From Methanobacteriota archaeon (lineage in GTDB: Archaea > Thermoplasmatota > Thermoplasmata > RBG-16-68-12): a stretch of DNA of 9,158 nt. Each line of letters opens with the position of its first letter. Position 1 is the first letter of the stretch. A model generated the notes under the pieces. It was not told the DNA's origin. It did not search any database and worked only from the letters and a program-made list of their open reading frames with translations. The stretch is taken from the NCBI GenBank assembly GCA_005878325.1, contig VBMR01000056.1:1-9158 (forward strand). Direction: 5' to 3'. A program made the position numbers and the translations under genes. Below, piece after piece: positions 1 through 6,545 of this stretch.

Positions 1-139
1 CGTCGGCCGCGTGGACTCCGAGAAGGCGAGGTCGGATCTCCTGCGTCGGATGGCCGCCTACCATCGGAGGGCGGAGCAGGAGTTCGCCCGACGGAGGGCG
101 CGGATCGAGGGCCTCGTCGTGGCGCATACCTCCACTTAG
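1..139 (+). CDS. C-terminal fragment of an unrecognised protein
   Basis: The second frame is open from the left edge to a TAG stop at 137-139, giving the last 45 residues of a gene that begins outside the window. Codon third positions are overwhelmingly G or C, as in the other genes here, which supports real coding. The fragment is strongly basic (10 Arg in 45 residues) and looks like an amphipathic helix, with clusters such as LLRRMAAYHRR and EFARRRARIEG, followed by a short tail ending VVAHTST. No family motif is visible and I assign no function. It converges on the ABC permease gene across a 78-bp gap (140-217) in which I see no terminator-like T run or other element. Confidence 0.55.
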   Translation, partial: VGRVDSEKARSDLLRRMAAYHRRAEQEFARRRARIEGLVVAHTST

Positions 140-217
140 AGGTACAGGCTGCCGGAGCGCGATGTCGCGACTACGAGGCGACTCGGAACATCACGTTGTC
201 GGGATGGCTCTCGGTCT

Positions 218-3154
218 TCACTCGATGTATCGCAGCGCCTCGGCCGGCGGGAGGCGGGAGGCCTGGATGGCTGGCTGCGCCGTGCTTGCGATTGCCGCGA
301 CGGAGGCGAGCCCGATGATCAGGAGAAGTCGGTCCCAGGGGACGCTGAAGCGGATGATGTCCGCGAAGTACACGGCCCAGATCTTGTACGCGAACACGAT
401 CCCGAGGGCGACCCCGATTCCGACCCCCAGGACGGCGATCAGCGCGATCTCCAGGAGGAACACGGACAAGACCATGCGGCGCGTGAAGCCGATCGCGCGG
501 AGGGCTCCGATCTGCGTGCGTCGCTCGACGACGGCCCGCATCGTGATCACCGCGAGGCCGGCGATCCCGACGAGGAGGCCCATGCCGAGGTACGCCTCCA
601 TCAGGGTGAGGACCTGTTGGGAAGCGTCGAACGCTTGGCCGATCTCCTCCCGGATGTCGATCGTCTGAAGGCCGTAGGTGAAGAAGACCCGTTCCAAGTT
701 CGCCCGGAACGCGCCGATGTCCGTGCCCGGAGACATCTGGAAGAAGTACGCGGTGTACTGCTCCTGCGCCGGGAAGACCGTCTGGACGACCTCTTGATCG
801 ACGAACACGCCCGACGTGAACTGGAGCGCCTGCTCCAACACCCCGACGACCGTCAGGTTCACCGCCCGGCCGTCGGCATCGAGCGCGCGGATCCGGGTGC
901 CCGGGACGATCCGGAGGCGGTCCTCGTCCGGCGTGAACTGGTTCGGCCCCGCGGCGCTCCGGTCCACGATCGCCAGGGTGTGATTGTACCGGAGGGAGAG
1001 CCAGACGGATTCGCGGGTCGTGAGGTCCTCCCGCGCGCCGGTGGACTCATTCACGAAGGACGGAAGGAAGCTCGTGAATCCGTACCGGTTGCTTCGGATC
1101 AGGAAGTTGTCGACGCCCCAGAGCGTGTAGTCGTAGGATCGATTCCCGTCCACCGCCTGGACCTTCGCGGGCAGGACGCTCGCGCTCGATACCCCGTTCC
1201 ATCCGCCTAGGAACGTGTCATTGGTGAAGTTCCCTTGAAGGATCGTCCGGAAGTTCGGGATCTCTCCATACGACGTCGTGTAGGCGATGACATCGTACCC
1301 GCCCGATTGCTGCTCCACGAACGTCCCGATGCTCGAGGCCTGGAGCCCTTGGACCATCGAGATCAGGGTGACCATGAACAGGATGAGGGCGAACATGGCG
1401 ACCGTCATGCCGGTCCGGAAGCGCTTCTCCATCGGATACGACACCGCGGTCGTCAGGACGGGTCGGCCCGAGCCGTGGCCCGCGGCTCGAAGGAGGGCGC
1501 GAAGCGCCTCGCTCACGTTGAACACGGTGATCAGGATCGCGGAGCCCACGAGGATCATGCCCGTCATGACGAAAGCGATGGACACACTGTCCGTCGCCTG
1601 ATTCAAGAGTCCGAAGGGCAAGAGGATCCAGGCGAGGTTGAAGGCGGACGCGAGGGTGAGGCCGACGCGCGCCCAGCCGCGGGAGACCGCGACGAGGCCC
1701 AGCCCGATCCCGAGGACGGGCGGCCCCGGGATCCGTCCCATTCCCGTGTCCCGTGAGAAACCCCAAGCGGTCAGGGCGGCACCTCCCAGGGCGACCAGGA
1801 TGCCGGCCGCCAGGAATCCGCGGGAGCGTTCGCTCGTGGCCGGTTGCGGCAGGTCCCGGATCGCGCGGACGATGTTCAGCCGGCTGACCCGCCAGGAGGC
1901 GATGAGGATCGTCACCCATGTGAGAGCGGCTCCCGCGACGAACGCCGTGACGACCGATGCGGGGTCGAAGTGGAACGTGACCGGGACGTCGCCGTGGGGT
2001 ACGAGCCGATCGAAGAAGTACACCATCACGTAGCCGAGGCCGAGTCCCGCGAAGGCCCCGAGGGCCGCGGCGAGGACCGCGTAGAAGGTGCCCTCGAGCG
2101 CGAAGGTCGTCAACAGGTCCCGACGGAGGAACCCGAGGGCTCGGGCGACCCCGAGTTCCGGCTTCCGCTCCTCCGCGAGCATGACGAAGATGTTCACGAT
2201 GAGCAGGACGCCCGCGAGGATCCCGAACGCCCCCATGACGAGGAACAGCTCCGTCGCATCCCGGCCCACCTGGACCGCCTGCGCGACGGCCTCCGACTTG
2301 ACGTCCTGGACGCGGAGGGCCAGGTGCCGGGTCGCAATGCTGAGGCGGAGGTCCTGCGTCACCCGGTCCGTCAGCGCGACCCCATCCGCCACGCCGCCGA
2401 CGTTGGAGACCCGAATCACGTTGATGGCGCCGCTTTCATTGAAGGCGGCCTGCGCCCTCCGGAGATCCATGAAGAGGATCGCGCGTCGCTCGTACGACCC
2501 GGTGCCGGCACCCCGGACCACGGCGGCCACGGTCGCGTGCACCAGGGTCTGGTTCGTCGTCCCGTAGAACAGGGTGAGCTCCTGTCCCAGGGTCACGTTC
2601 AGTTCCGCGGCAGCCCGTTCGTTGGCGAAGACCTCGGTTGGACCCAGGGCGTCCGTATCCAGCGCCCCGCCGTCTAGGCCGGTCAGGGGTCCGAAGGCCG
2701 ACTCGTGGGATGCGTTCAGGCCCATGACGGTGATCTGTTGGTTCCCCTTGTTGCCCACGACGTTCCGGACCGGCATCACCTTCAGGAGGGTCGGGGCCAC
2801 TCCGTCCACCGGGCTGCCCGCGGCGGTCAGGTCCGTCGCGATTCCTTCGAAGTGCGATTCGGGGAAGGAGAGGAGCTGGCCGCTGAACTCGTTGGATACG
2901 ACCTCATCGACCGCGCCGAATCGCACGTAGACGTCCTCGAGGAAGATGTATCGCAGGGTGTCGCCGACGACGAGGCTGGAGGAGATGACCGCCGTCCCGA
3001 CGAGCAGGCCCGCGACGACGATGAGGACACGGGAGGCGCGGCGCCGGATGTTGCGGGCCGCGAGCCGCGCCAGGAGGGGCCGGGCCAAGAGGACGATCGC
3101 CGCGAGGCCGATGCCCGCGAGGACCGCGAGGGCCGCATCCTCCGGCAAGCCCAT
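218..3154 (-). CDS. ABC transporter permease with two FtsX domains (MacB/LolCE-like)
   Basis: This is the 978-aa membrane subunit of an ABC exporter or mechanotransmission complex, partner of the ATPase encoded just upstream. Probable membrane helices lie near residues 8-29, 43-62, 303-326, 352-380, 399-420, 446-465, 479-491, 497-516, 524-545, 583-602, 854-874, 894-926 and 942-962. Two large extracytoplasmic domains (about 63-300 and 605-850) sit between them. Two FtsX signatures are visible: EERKPELGVARALGF (328-342) and VERRTQIGALRAIGF (876-890). The C-terminus, RLPPAEALRYIE, is typical of the family. A block of about four extra helices joins the two FtsX halves, so the protein resembles a fusion of two MacB/LolC-like permeases. 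The extracytoplasmic domains carry ten N-X-S/T sequons. The ATG is preceded by GGAGG at 10-nt spacing, inside the end of the ATPase gene. The substrate cannot be deduced; lipoproteins, peptides, small molecules or cell-surface remodelling all fit the family. Confidence 0.93.
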   Translation of the reverse strand: MGLPEDAALAVLAGIGLAAIVLLARPLLARLAARNIRRRASRVLIVVAGLLVGTAVISSSLVVGDTLRYIFLEDVYVRFGAVDEVVSNEFSGQLLSFPESHFEGIATDLTAAGSPVDGVAPTLLKVMPVRNVVGNKGNQQITVMGLNASHESAFGPLTGLDGGALDTDALGPTEVFANERAAAELNVTLGQELTLFYGTTNQTLVHATVAAVVRGAGTGSYERRAILFMDLRRAQAAFNESGAINVIRVSNVGGVADGVALTDRVTQDLRLSIATRHLALRVQDVKSEAVAQAVQVGRDATELFLVMGAFGILAGVLLIVNIFVMLAEERKPELGVARALGFLRRDLLTTFALEGTFYAVLAAALGAFAGLGLGYVMVYFFDRLVPHGDVPVTFHFDPASVVTAFVAGAALTWVTILIASWRVSRLNIVRAIRDLPQPATSERSRGFLAAGILVALGGAALTAWGFSRDTGMGRIPGPPVLGIGLGLVAVSRGWARVGLTLASAFNLAWILLPFGLLNQATDSVSIAFVMTGMILVGSAILITVFNVSEALRALLRAAGHGSGRPVLTTAVSYPMEKRFRTGMTVAMFALILFMVTLISMVQGLQASSIGTFVEQQSGGYDVIAYTTSYGEIPNFRTILQGNFTNDTFLGGWNGVSSASVLPAKVQAVDGNRSYDYTLWGVDNFLIRSNRYGFTSFLPSFVNESTGAREDLTTRESVWLSLRYNHTLAIVDRSAAGPNQFTPDEDRLRIVPGTRIRALDADGRAVNLTVVGVLEQALQFTSGVFVDQEVVQTVFPAQEQYTAYFFQMSPGTDIGAFRANLERVFFTYGLQTIDIREEIGQAFDASQQVLTLMEAYLGMGLLVGIAGLAVITMRAVVERRTQIGALRAIGFTRRMVLSVFLLEIALIAVLGVGIGVALGIVFAYKIWAVYFADIIRFSVPWDRLLLIIGLASVAAIASTAQPAIQASRLPPAEALRYIE

Positions 3155-3160
3155 TCGGCG

Positions 3161-3856
3161 TCAGCCTCCCCGGGTCTCTTCGACGATCTGCCCGTTCCGC
3201 ATCCTCAGGATCCGATGGGCGCGAGAGCTGACGATCGCGTCGTGGGTCACGAGGACCAGCGTCTGGCGCGATTCCCGGTTCAGCCGGACGAGGAGATCCA
3301 TGATCTGGGCGGACGTCTCCGAATCCAAGTTGCCGGTGGGCTCGTCCGCCCACACGATCGCGGGCTCGTTCACGAGGGCGCGGGCGATCGCGACCCTCTG
3401 TTGCTGGCCCGCGCTGAGCTGGGCCGGCTTGTGCCCCGCCCAGCTATCCAGTTCGACCTGACCGAGCAGGGCGAGGGCCTTTCGGCGGGCCTCCTTCGCG
3501 GGCACCTTCGCGACGAGGAGGGGAAGCTCGACGTTCTCCGCCGCGCTGAGGACGGGCAACAAGTTGTACGATTGGAACACGAACCCCATCCGGCGGGATC
3601 GGTAGCGGCTCTTCGCGTCGTCGTTCATCCCGGACAAGGAGACACCCTCGATCCGCACCTCTCCGGATGTGAGGTCGTCCAGGCCCGAGAAGCAATTCAA
3701 CAGCGTGGTCTTCCCGCAGCCCGAGGGGCCCATGATGGCGACCATTTCTCCTCGCGGGATCGCGAGGTTCACCCCGCGGAGCGCGTGGACCGTCACCGGG
3801 CCGGAGTTGTACACCTTGTGGGCATCCACTCCGCGGATGATCGTCTCCTCTCCCAT
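3161..3856 (-). CDS. ABC transporter ATP-binding protein (MacB/LolD family)
   Basis: This 231-aa cytoplasmic ATPase should drive the adjacent FtsX-type permease. All motifs of an ABC nucleotide-binding domain are present in order: Walker A GPSGCGKTT (43-51), Q-loop Gln95 in FVFQSYNLLPVLSAAENV, signature LSAGQQQR (147-154), Walker B IVWADEP (167-173), D-loop GNLD (175-178) and H-loop His205. The signature has Ala in place of the first Gly of LSGGQ, a common tolerated variant. The length and the motif AENVELPLL match the LolD/MacB/SalY group, which pairs with FtsX permeases. The gene is the first of a two-gene operon, with the permease starting 6 bp after its stop. The ATG at 3856 has no Shine-Dalgarno sequence but has a TATA-like box about 29 nt upstream, so the mRNA is probably leaderless. 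The family call is firm; the transported substrate is unknown. Confidence 0.96.
   Translation of the reverse strand: MGEETIIRGVDAHKVYNSGPVTVHALRGVNLAIPRGEMVAIMGPSGCGKTTLLNCFSGLDDLTSGEVRIEGVSLSGMNDDAKSRYRSRRMGFVFQSYNLLPVLSAAENVELPLLVAKVPAKEARRKALALLGQVELDSWAGHKPAQLSAGQQQRVAIARALVNEPAIVWADEPTGNLDSETSAQIMDLLVRLNRESRQTLVLVTHDAIVSSRAHRILRMRNGQIVEETRGG
3165..3169 (-). promoter_or_regulatory. Shine-Dalgarno sequence of the ABC permease
   Basis: On the minus strand GGAGG lies 10 nt before the permease ATG and within the last codons of the ATPase gene. It supports the start chosen for the permease and translation from the shared mRNA. It contrasts with the first gene of the operon, which has no such sequence. 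Confidence 0.7.
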
Positions 3857-3880
3857 GGGCGGCGTTCGATGCGGCCCGTC

Positions 3881-3890
3881 TGTATTTAGC
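3881..3890 (-). promoter_or_regulatory. TATA-like promoter element of the ABC operon
   Basis: The minus strand reads GCTAAATACA, an AT-rich archaeal TATA-like box in a GC-rich gap, preceded by the purine-rich stretch GTAAGGAAAC that could act as a BRE. Its centre is about 29 nt from the ATPase ATG, which places the transcription start within a few nucleotides of the start codon. The distance matches three other minus-strand genes in the window. Confidence 0.55.
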
Positions 3891-3940
3891 GTTTCCTTAC
3901 GTGTTTCGAAGCGGGAGCAATCGAGGATCCTGGCGGGGAC

Positions 3941-4801
3941 CTACTCGCGCTGCGCCACGTAAAAGTGGAGGGTCCACGTGTCCTCGATTCCGCCTTGGGT
4001 CGTGAGGGGCTTCAACCGGGCCGAGAGGTCGGCGTCGAACGCACCGCGCTCCTGCGGCGGCATTTCGGCAAGTTCTCTCTCATACCATCCGTACGAGCGC
4101 ACGAAGGCGAGGAGTTCGTCGGTGCCCGCGAACCGGACCGGAAAGTCCTTTGTCTTTGCGTCGTGACGGTCGAATCCCGCGGTGGACAGGGCCTTGAGAA
4201 CGGACCTCGGATCGCCCAACGCCTTCGCCTCCGGGTCCGTTCGAACGAGGCGGACGGCTTCTCGCACTTGGGCGAGTTCCTTCGAAGGCTTCGGGGTGCC
4301 GTGGGCCGCGAGGAGTTCGCGGACCGCGGCGAAGGACGGGTTCGGATCCGTCGGCCACTCGCTGAAGACGAATCGGCCTCCGGGCTTGAGGACCCGGTGC
4401 ACCTCCTGGAACGCGCGATCGTATCCGAGCGCCGGGATCCCCAGGTTGCTCGCGACGCCGTCGAACAGCTTCCCGCGGTAGACGATGTTGCGGGAGTCGA
4501 GCATCTCGAACCGGATGTTCCGGATCCCTGCGTGGCCCGCCCGGTAGGATGCGGCAGAGATCGCCCCGTCGGCCAGATCGATCGCGACGACGCCTTGCGG
4601 CACGACCCGCGGGGCCAGGAGGCACGCGAGCAAGCCGGTGCCCGTCCCGACGTCGAGGAACAGCTCGTTCGGTTTCGGGTCCGCGAGCCGCACGACCTCT
4701 TGTGCAATCGGCTCGAACCTCGGGGCGACGTTCGCGTCGTAGGCCTCGGCCATTCGGCTGTATTCGTCGACCCAAACGAGGGTGGCCTCGTTCGCGTTCA
4801 C
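3941..4801 (-). CDS. Class I SAM-dependent methyltransferase
   Basis: This 286-aa soluble protein is a predicted S-adenosylmethionine-dependent methyltransferase of the UbiE/Methyltransf_11 type. Motif I is FLDVGTGTGL (48-57), the acidic residue that would hold the SAM ribose is Asp75 in VVAIDLADG, motif II is around EMLDSRNI (99-106), and the post-motif helix and strand read EVHRVLKPGGRFVFSEW (133-149), which is very typical. An N-terminal cap (about 10-40, with YSRMAEAYDANVAPRFEP) and a 130-residue C-terminal region probably shape the acceptor site. The acceptor cannot be read from the sequence. The start is a GTG at 4801; the next candidate, Met17, would cut into the cap helix. No Shine-Dalgarno precedes it, but a TATA-like element lies about 30 nt upstream, so it is probably leaderless. 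It is separated from the downstream ABC operon by 84 bp containing that operon's own promoter. Confidence 0.9.
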   Translation of the reverse strand: MNANEATLVWVDEYSRMAEAYDANVAPRFEPIAQEVVRLADPKPNELFLDVGTGTGLLACLLAPRVVPQGVVAIDLADGAISAASYRAGHAGIRNIRFEMLDSRNIVYRGKLFDGVASNLGIPALGYDRAFQEVHRVLKPGGRFVFSEWPTDPNPSFAAVRELLAAHGTPKPSKELAQVREAVRLVRTDPEAKALGDPRSVLKALSTAGFDRHDAKTKDFPVRFAGTDELLAFVRSYGWYERELAEMPPQERGAFDADLSARLKPLTTQGGIEDTWTLHFYVAQRE

Positions 4802-4826
4802 GCAATCGAGCGATGGGCCAGGCCGC

Positions 4827-4834
4827 GATAAAAG
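4827..4834. promoter_or_regulatory. Shared TATA-like element between methyltransferase and nadE
   Basis: The sequence GATAAAAG (plus) / CTTTTATC (minus) is the clearest AT-rich element in the 80-bp divergent gap, and is followed on the plus strand by an AAGCTT palindrome. On the minus strand its centre lies 30 nt from the methyltransferase GTG, the spacing of a leaderless archaeal promoter. Read on the plus strand it would place a start near 4857, leaving a leader of about 25 nt that includes the nadE ribosome-binding site. The minus-strand role is better supported than the plus-strand one. Confidence 0.5.
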
Positions 4835-4881
4835 CTTCGAGGCCCGGCAAGGGTTAAGGCCCGGAGGGAGTTTCGATCCGC

Positions 4882-5691
4882 GTGGTCGATCTCGTCCCGC
4901 GGTTCCGGCCCGAGCAGATCGCGATCGTCTCGTCCTTCATCCTGGGTTCCGTCCGGGCGACGGGACGGGCGGGAGTGGTGCTCGGTCTCAGCGGAGGGGT
5001 CGATTCGGCGCTCGTCGCGAAGCTGTGCGCGGACGCGTTGGGCCCAGACCGCGTCTCGGCACTCGCTCTGCCAGATGGGGACGGTGGGAAGGACCTGGAG
5101 GACGCTCGACACGTGGCGAAGGACCTCGGGATCGAGTTTCGGGTTGTGGACATCTCGAAGATCGTTGGGGCCATGGAGCGCGGCCTGAAGGCGTTTCGTC
5201 CAAACCCGGTGGCCCTCGGGAATCTCCGGGCGCGGGCCCGCATGGTGGTCCTGTATTACGTCGCGAACGCGGAGAACCGCGTGGTGATGGGGACCGGGAA
5301 CAAGAGCGAGATCGCAGTCGCCTATTTCACCAAGTGGGGCGACGGGGGCGCGGACTTCCATCCGATCGGGGACCTCTACAAGACCCAGGTGCGGGAGATG
5401 GCCCGCCACCTCGGCCTCCCCGAAACGATCGTGGAGAAGACGCCCACCGCAGGCTTGTGGCCGGGCCAGACGGACGAGGGGGAGATTGGGGTCTCCTACG
5501 ACGAATTGGACCGCATCCTCCTTGGAATCGAACTCCAAATGCCAACGGACGCAATCGCCGAAAAGACCGGCCTGCCGATGGAACGGGTGCGCCATGTCGA
5601 GGCCCTCGTGGCCGCCGGAATTCACAAGCGAAAGATGCCCCTAATCCCGAAGGTCGGCATACGCACGTTCGGGCTCGACTGGCGCGAGTGA
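4882..5691 (+). CDS. nadE: NH3-dependent NAD+ synthetase
   Basis: This 269-aa enzyme performs the last step of NAD+ synthesis: ATP-dependent amidation of deamido-NAD+ using ammonia. The ATP-pyrophosphatase P-loop SGGVDS is at 37-42. Other hallmarks are GTGNKSE (137-143), the KWGDGGADFHPIGDLYKTQV block (151-170), LWPGQTDEGEIG (192-203) and the C-terminal HKRKMPLIPKVG stretch. There is no glutaminase (nitrilase) domain and the length fits the ammonia-dependent form. The start is a GTG with GGAGG at 4863-4867 (14-nt spacing; GGGAG at 4866-4870 gives 11 nt), and no ATG is available nearby. It diverges from the methyltransferase gene, and its last 51 bp are also the antisense strand of the end of the convergent membrane-protein gene. 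It is expected to be cytoplasmic. Confidence 0.96.
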   Translation: MVDLVPRFRPEQIAIVSSFILGSVRATGRAGVVLGLSGGVDSALVAKLCADALGPDRVSALALPDGDGGKDLEDARHVAKDLGIEFRVVDISKIVGAMERGLKAFRPNPVALGNLRARARMVVLYYVANAENRVVMGTGNKSEIAVAYFTKWGDGGADFHPIGDLYKTQVREMARHLGLPETIVEKTPTAGLWPGQTDEGEIGVSYDELDRILLGIELQMPTDAIAEKTGLPMERVRHVEALVAAGIHKRKMPLIPKVGIRTFGLDWRE

Positions 5692-6201
5692 GCCCCGAGG
5701 CCGCCGCTCCTCAAACCCGTCGAAGAAAGCATCCCGGTTCGTCACGTCGAAGAGGATTTCTGTTGCATGGAGGCCGAAGGCCTGCCAGAAGCGCCGTGGC
5801 TGCCGGAGGCGCACGGATACGAGCCCGGTCCGGCCTCCCGTGACGAAGAGGGATGGTTGACCGATCGGACGGTGAATCCCGAGGGGGACTTGCCTGCGGG
5901 ACGTCTCGTCCGCAGGGGATACGGACTCGATGTCGGCCAAGAGGATCACGGCGCGGAAGTACCAACCCTGTCGCAGGATGAGACGGGACCGGGTGAGCCA
6001 ATGCTCCGTGAGGAGAGGCGAAAGGACGAACAGGATGCCGTAGGCGACGAGGATCCCAGCGAGGATGGCCGCCGTCAGCAGGGGGAAGGAAGGAGTGAGG
6101 GCCATCGTCAAGGCGACGAGGGCGACGAGCCCGACCAGGAACCCGAGCCGCCCGATCACAAAGGTTCGACCGTAGGCGAACGTGAGGCGTTTGGCCGCCA
6201 C
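5641..6201 (-). CDS. Two-helix membrane protein with probable PH-like (bPH/DUF304-type) domain
   Basis: This 186-aa protein has two hydrophobic helices near the N-terminus (about 17-36 and 40-62), followed by a soluble domain of roughly 100 residues. The domain opens with EHWLTRSRLILRQGWYFRAV (66-85) and an ILLADIESV strand, and ends with VSVRLRQPRRF, EILFDVTNRDAF and a charged tail. The pattern of helix pair, then a strand marked 'T..RL..R.G', then 'I..V' resembles the bacterial PH-domain membrane proteins (bPH_2/DUF304), whose roles are mostly unknown. I make this call from pattern alone. The start is GTG with no Shine-Dalgarno and a TATA-like box 29 nt upstream, again suggesting a leaderless mRNA. 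Its last 16 codons lie antisense to the conserved end of nadE, so the tail sequence is probably constrained by NadE rather than by its own function. Confidence 0.8.
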   Translation of the reverse strand: MAAKRLTFAYGRTFVIGRLGFLVGLVALVALTMALTPSFPLLTAAILAGILVAYGILFVLSPLLTEHWLTRSRLILRQGWYFRAVILLADIESVSPADETSRRQVPLGIHRPIGQPSLFVTGGRTGLVSVRLRQPRRFWQAFGLHATEILFDVTNRDAFFDGFEERRPRGSLAPVEPERAYADLRD

Positions 6202-6224
6202 GGGCCGGCCCAGAGGACTTCCAC

Positions 6225-6234
6225 GGAATAAAGG
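6225..6234 (-). promoter_or_regulatory. TATA-like promoter element of the PH-like membrane protein gene
   Basis: The minus strand reads CCTTTATTCC, centred about 29 nt upstream of the GTG start at 6201. No ribosome-binding site lies between them. The same bases form part of an ORB-like motif on the plus strand, so promoter and initiator-binding signals may overlap here. Confidence 0.5.
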
Positions 6235-6270
6235 TGCGGTTCCAAATTCCGGAGGCGGGACGAGAATCGA

Positions 6271-6277
6271 CTTTATC
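6271..6277 (+). promoter_or_regulatory. TATA-like element without an obvious gene
   Basis: CTTTATC in the context ATCGACTTTATCTTGCG resembles the TATA boxes of the neighbouring genes. A start about 26-30 nt downstream (near 6300) does not coincide with a convincing start codon. It could give cdc6 a leader of almost 290 nt containing the hairpin, or produce a separate short RNA. It could also be chance. Confidence 0.3.
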
Positions 6278-6324
6278 TTGCGACGCTTGTGAGATGGCGG
6301 GTTATTCCTACCGAACCCCCGTGG

Positions 6325-6361
6325 CCAGGGAGGCCCGCGGCTCCGGGCCCGTGTCCCCTGG
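6325..6361. repeat. GC-rich double inverted repeat (hairpin)
   Basis: An outer perfect 6-bp arm pair CCAGGG (6325-6330) / CCCTGG (6356-6361) encloses an inner perfect 6-bp pair GGCCCG (6332-6337) / CGGGCC (6344-6349) with a 6-nt loop CGGCTC. The two stems are separated by an asymmetric internal loop (1 nt against 6 nt). It lies about 30 bp before the AT-rich block in the cdc6 upstream region. It could be an RNA structure in a leader or short transcript, or a DNA dyad. No T run follows, so it is not an obvious terminator. Confidence 0.5.
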
Positions 6362-6390
6362 AGATGGAGGGCACGTCGTGTCGAGTCGAG

Positions 6391-6450
6391 GTTGAACTTT
6401 CAATACGGTCTCGAAGAAATCTATCATCCAATTTGATGAATAAAAATAGC
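6391..6450. other. AT-rich block, candidate DNA unwinding element
   Basis: 41 of 60 bases are A or T (68%), against a strongly GC-rich surrounding sequence. It lies 139-198 bp before the cdc6 ATG in DNA that does not look coding. An AT-rich unwinding element next to cdc6 is expected of an archaeal origin, but a promoter region alone could also explain the composition. Confidence 0.4.
6438..6449 (+). promoter_or_regulatory. Candidate TATA box for cdc6
   Basis: GAATAAAAATAG is the longest AT run on the plus strand ahead of cdc6. It would place a transcription start near 6470 and a leader of about 115-120 nt. Weaker alternatives closer to the gene are the T5 run at 6493-6499 and GGGAATTACG at 6541-6550. 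Which of these is used cannot be decided from sequence alone. Confidence 0.35.
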
Positions 6451-6470
6451 GCCATCGACGGCCATCGATT
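6451..6470 (+). repeat. Tandem direct repeat GCCATCGA at 10-bp spacing
   Basis: GCCATCGACG is followed immediately by GCCATCGATT, an exact 8-bp repeat with a period of 10 bp, about one helical turn. The copies also contain the inverted pair ATCGA (6454-6458) / TCGAT (6465-6469). They sit between the candidate cdc6 TATA box and its expected transcription start, where archaeal repressors commonly bind. Binding by Cdc6 itself or another regulator is inference. Confidence 0.4.
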
Positions 6471-6531
6471 GTCCCCGTCACTCATCGCAAACCTTTTTGT
6501 GGGCCTCCTGGATACAGCCCTCCCTCTCCGG

Positions 6532-6545
6532 TTCCCTCCTGGGAA
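6532..6545. repeat. Short dyad TTCCC-TCCT-GGGAA
   Basis: A perfect 5-bp inverted repeat with a 4-nt spacer lies 44 bp before the cdc6 ATG. Its arms resemble the TTCC...GGAA dyad at the core of archaeal mini-ORB sites, but the spacer differs from the usual one. The similarity may be chance. Confidence 0.3.

Noticed and set aside
2705..3889. A 394-codon plus-strand ORF opposite the ABC operon
   Set aside because: It is antisense to two well-supported genes and is rich in Arg, Asp, Glu and Gly, as expected of a shadow frame in GC-rich DNA.
4782..5843. A 353-codon plus-strand ORF over nadE
   Set aside because: It is an alternative frame of nadE with very high Arg/Gly/Pro content and no motifs.
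6325..6361. The hairpin as an intrinsic transcription terminator
   Set aside because: No T run follows on either strand, and archaeal termination relies mainly on U-rich stretches rather than hairpins.
6294..6395. A 33-codon ORF (ATG at 6294) after the TATA-like box at 6271-6277
   Set aside because: The ATG is only about 20 nt from the box centre, there is no ribosome-binding site, and the Gly/Arg/Pro-rich product coincides with the hairpin; it looks like a chance ORF.
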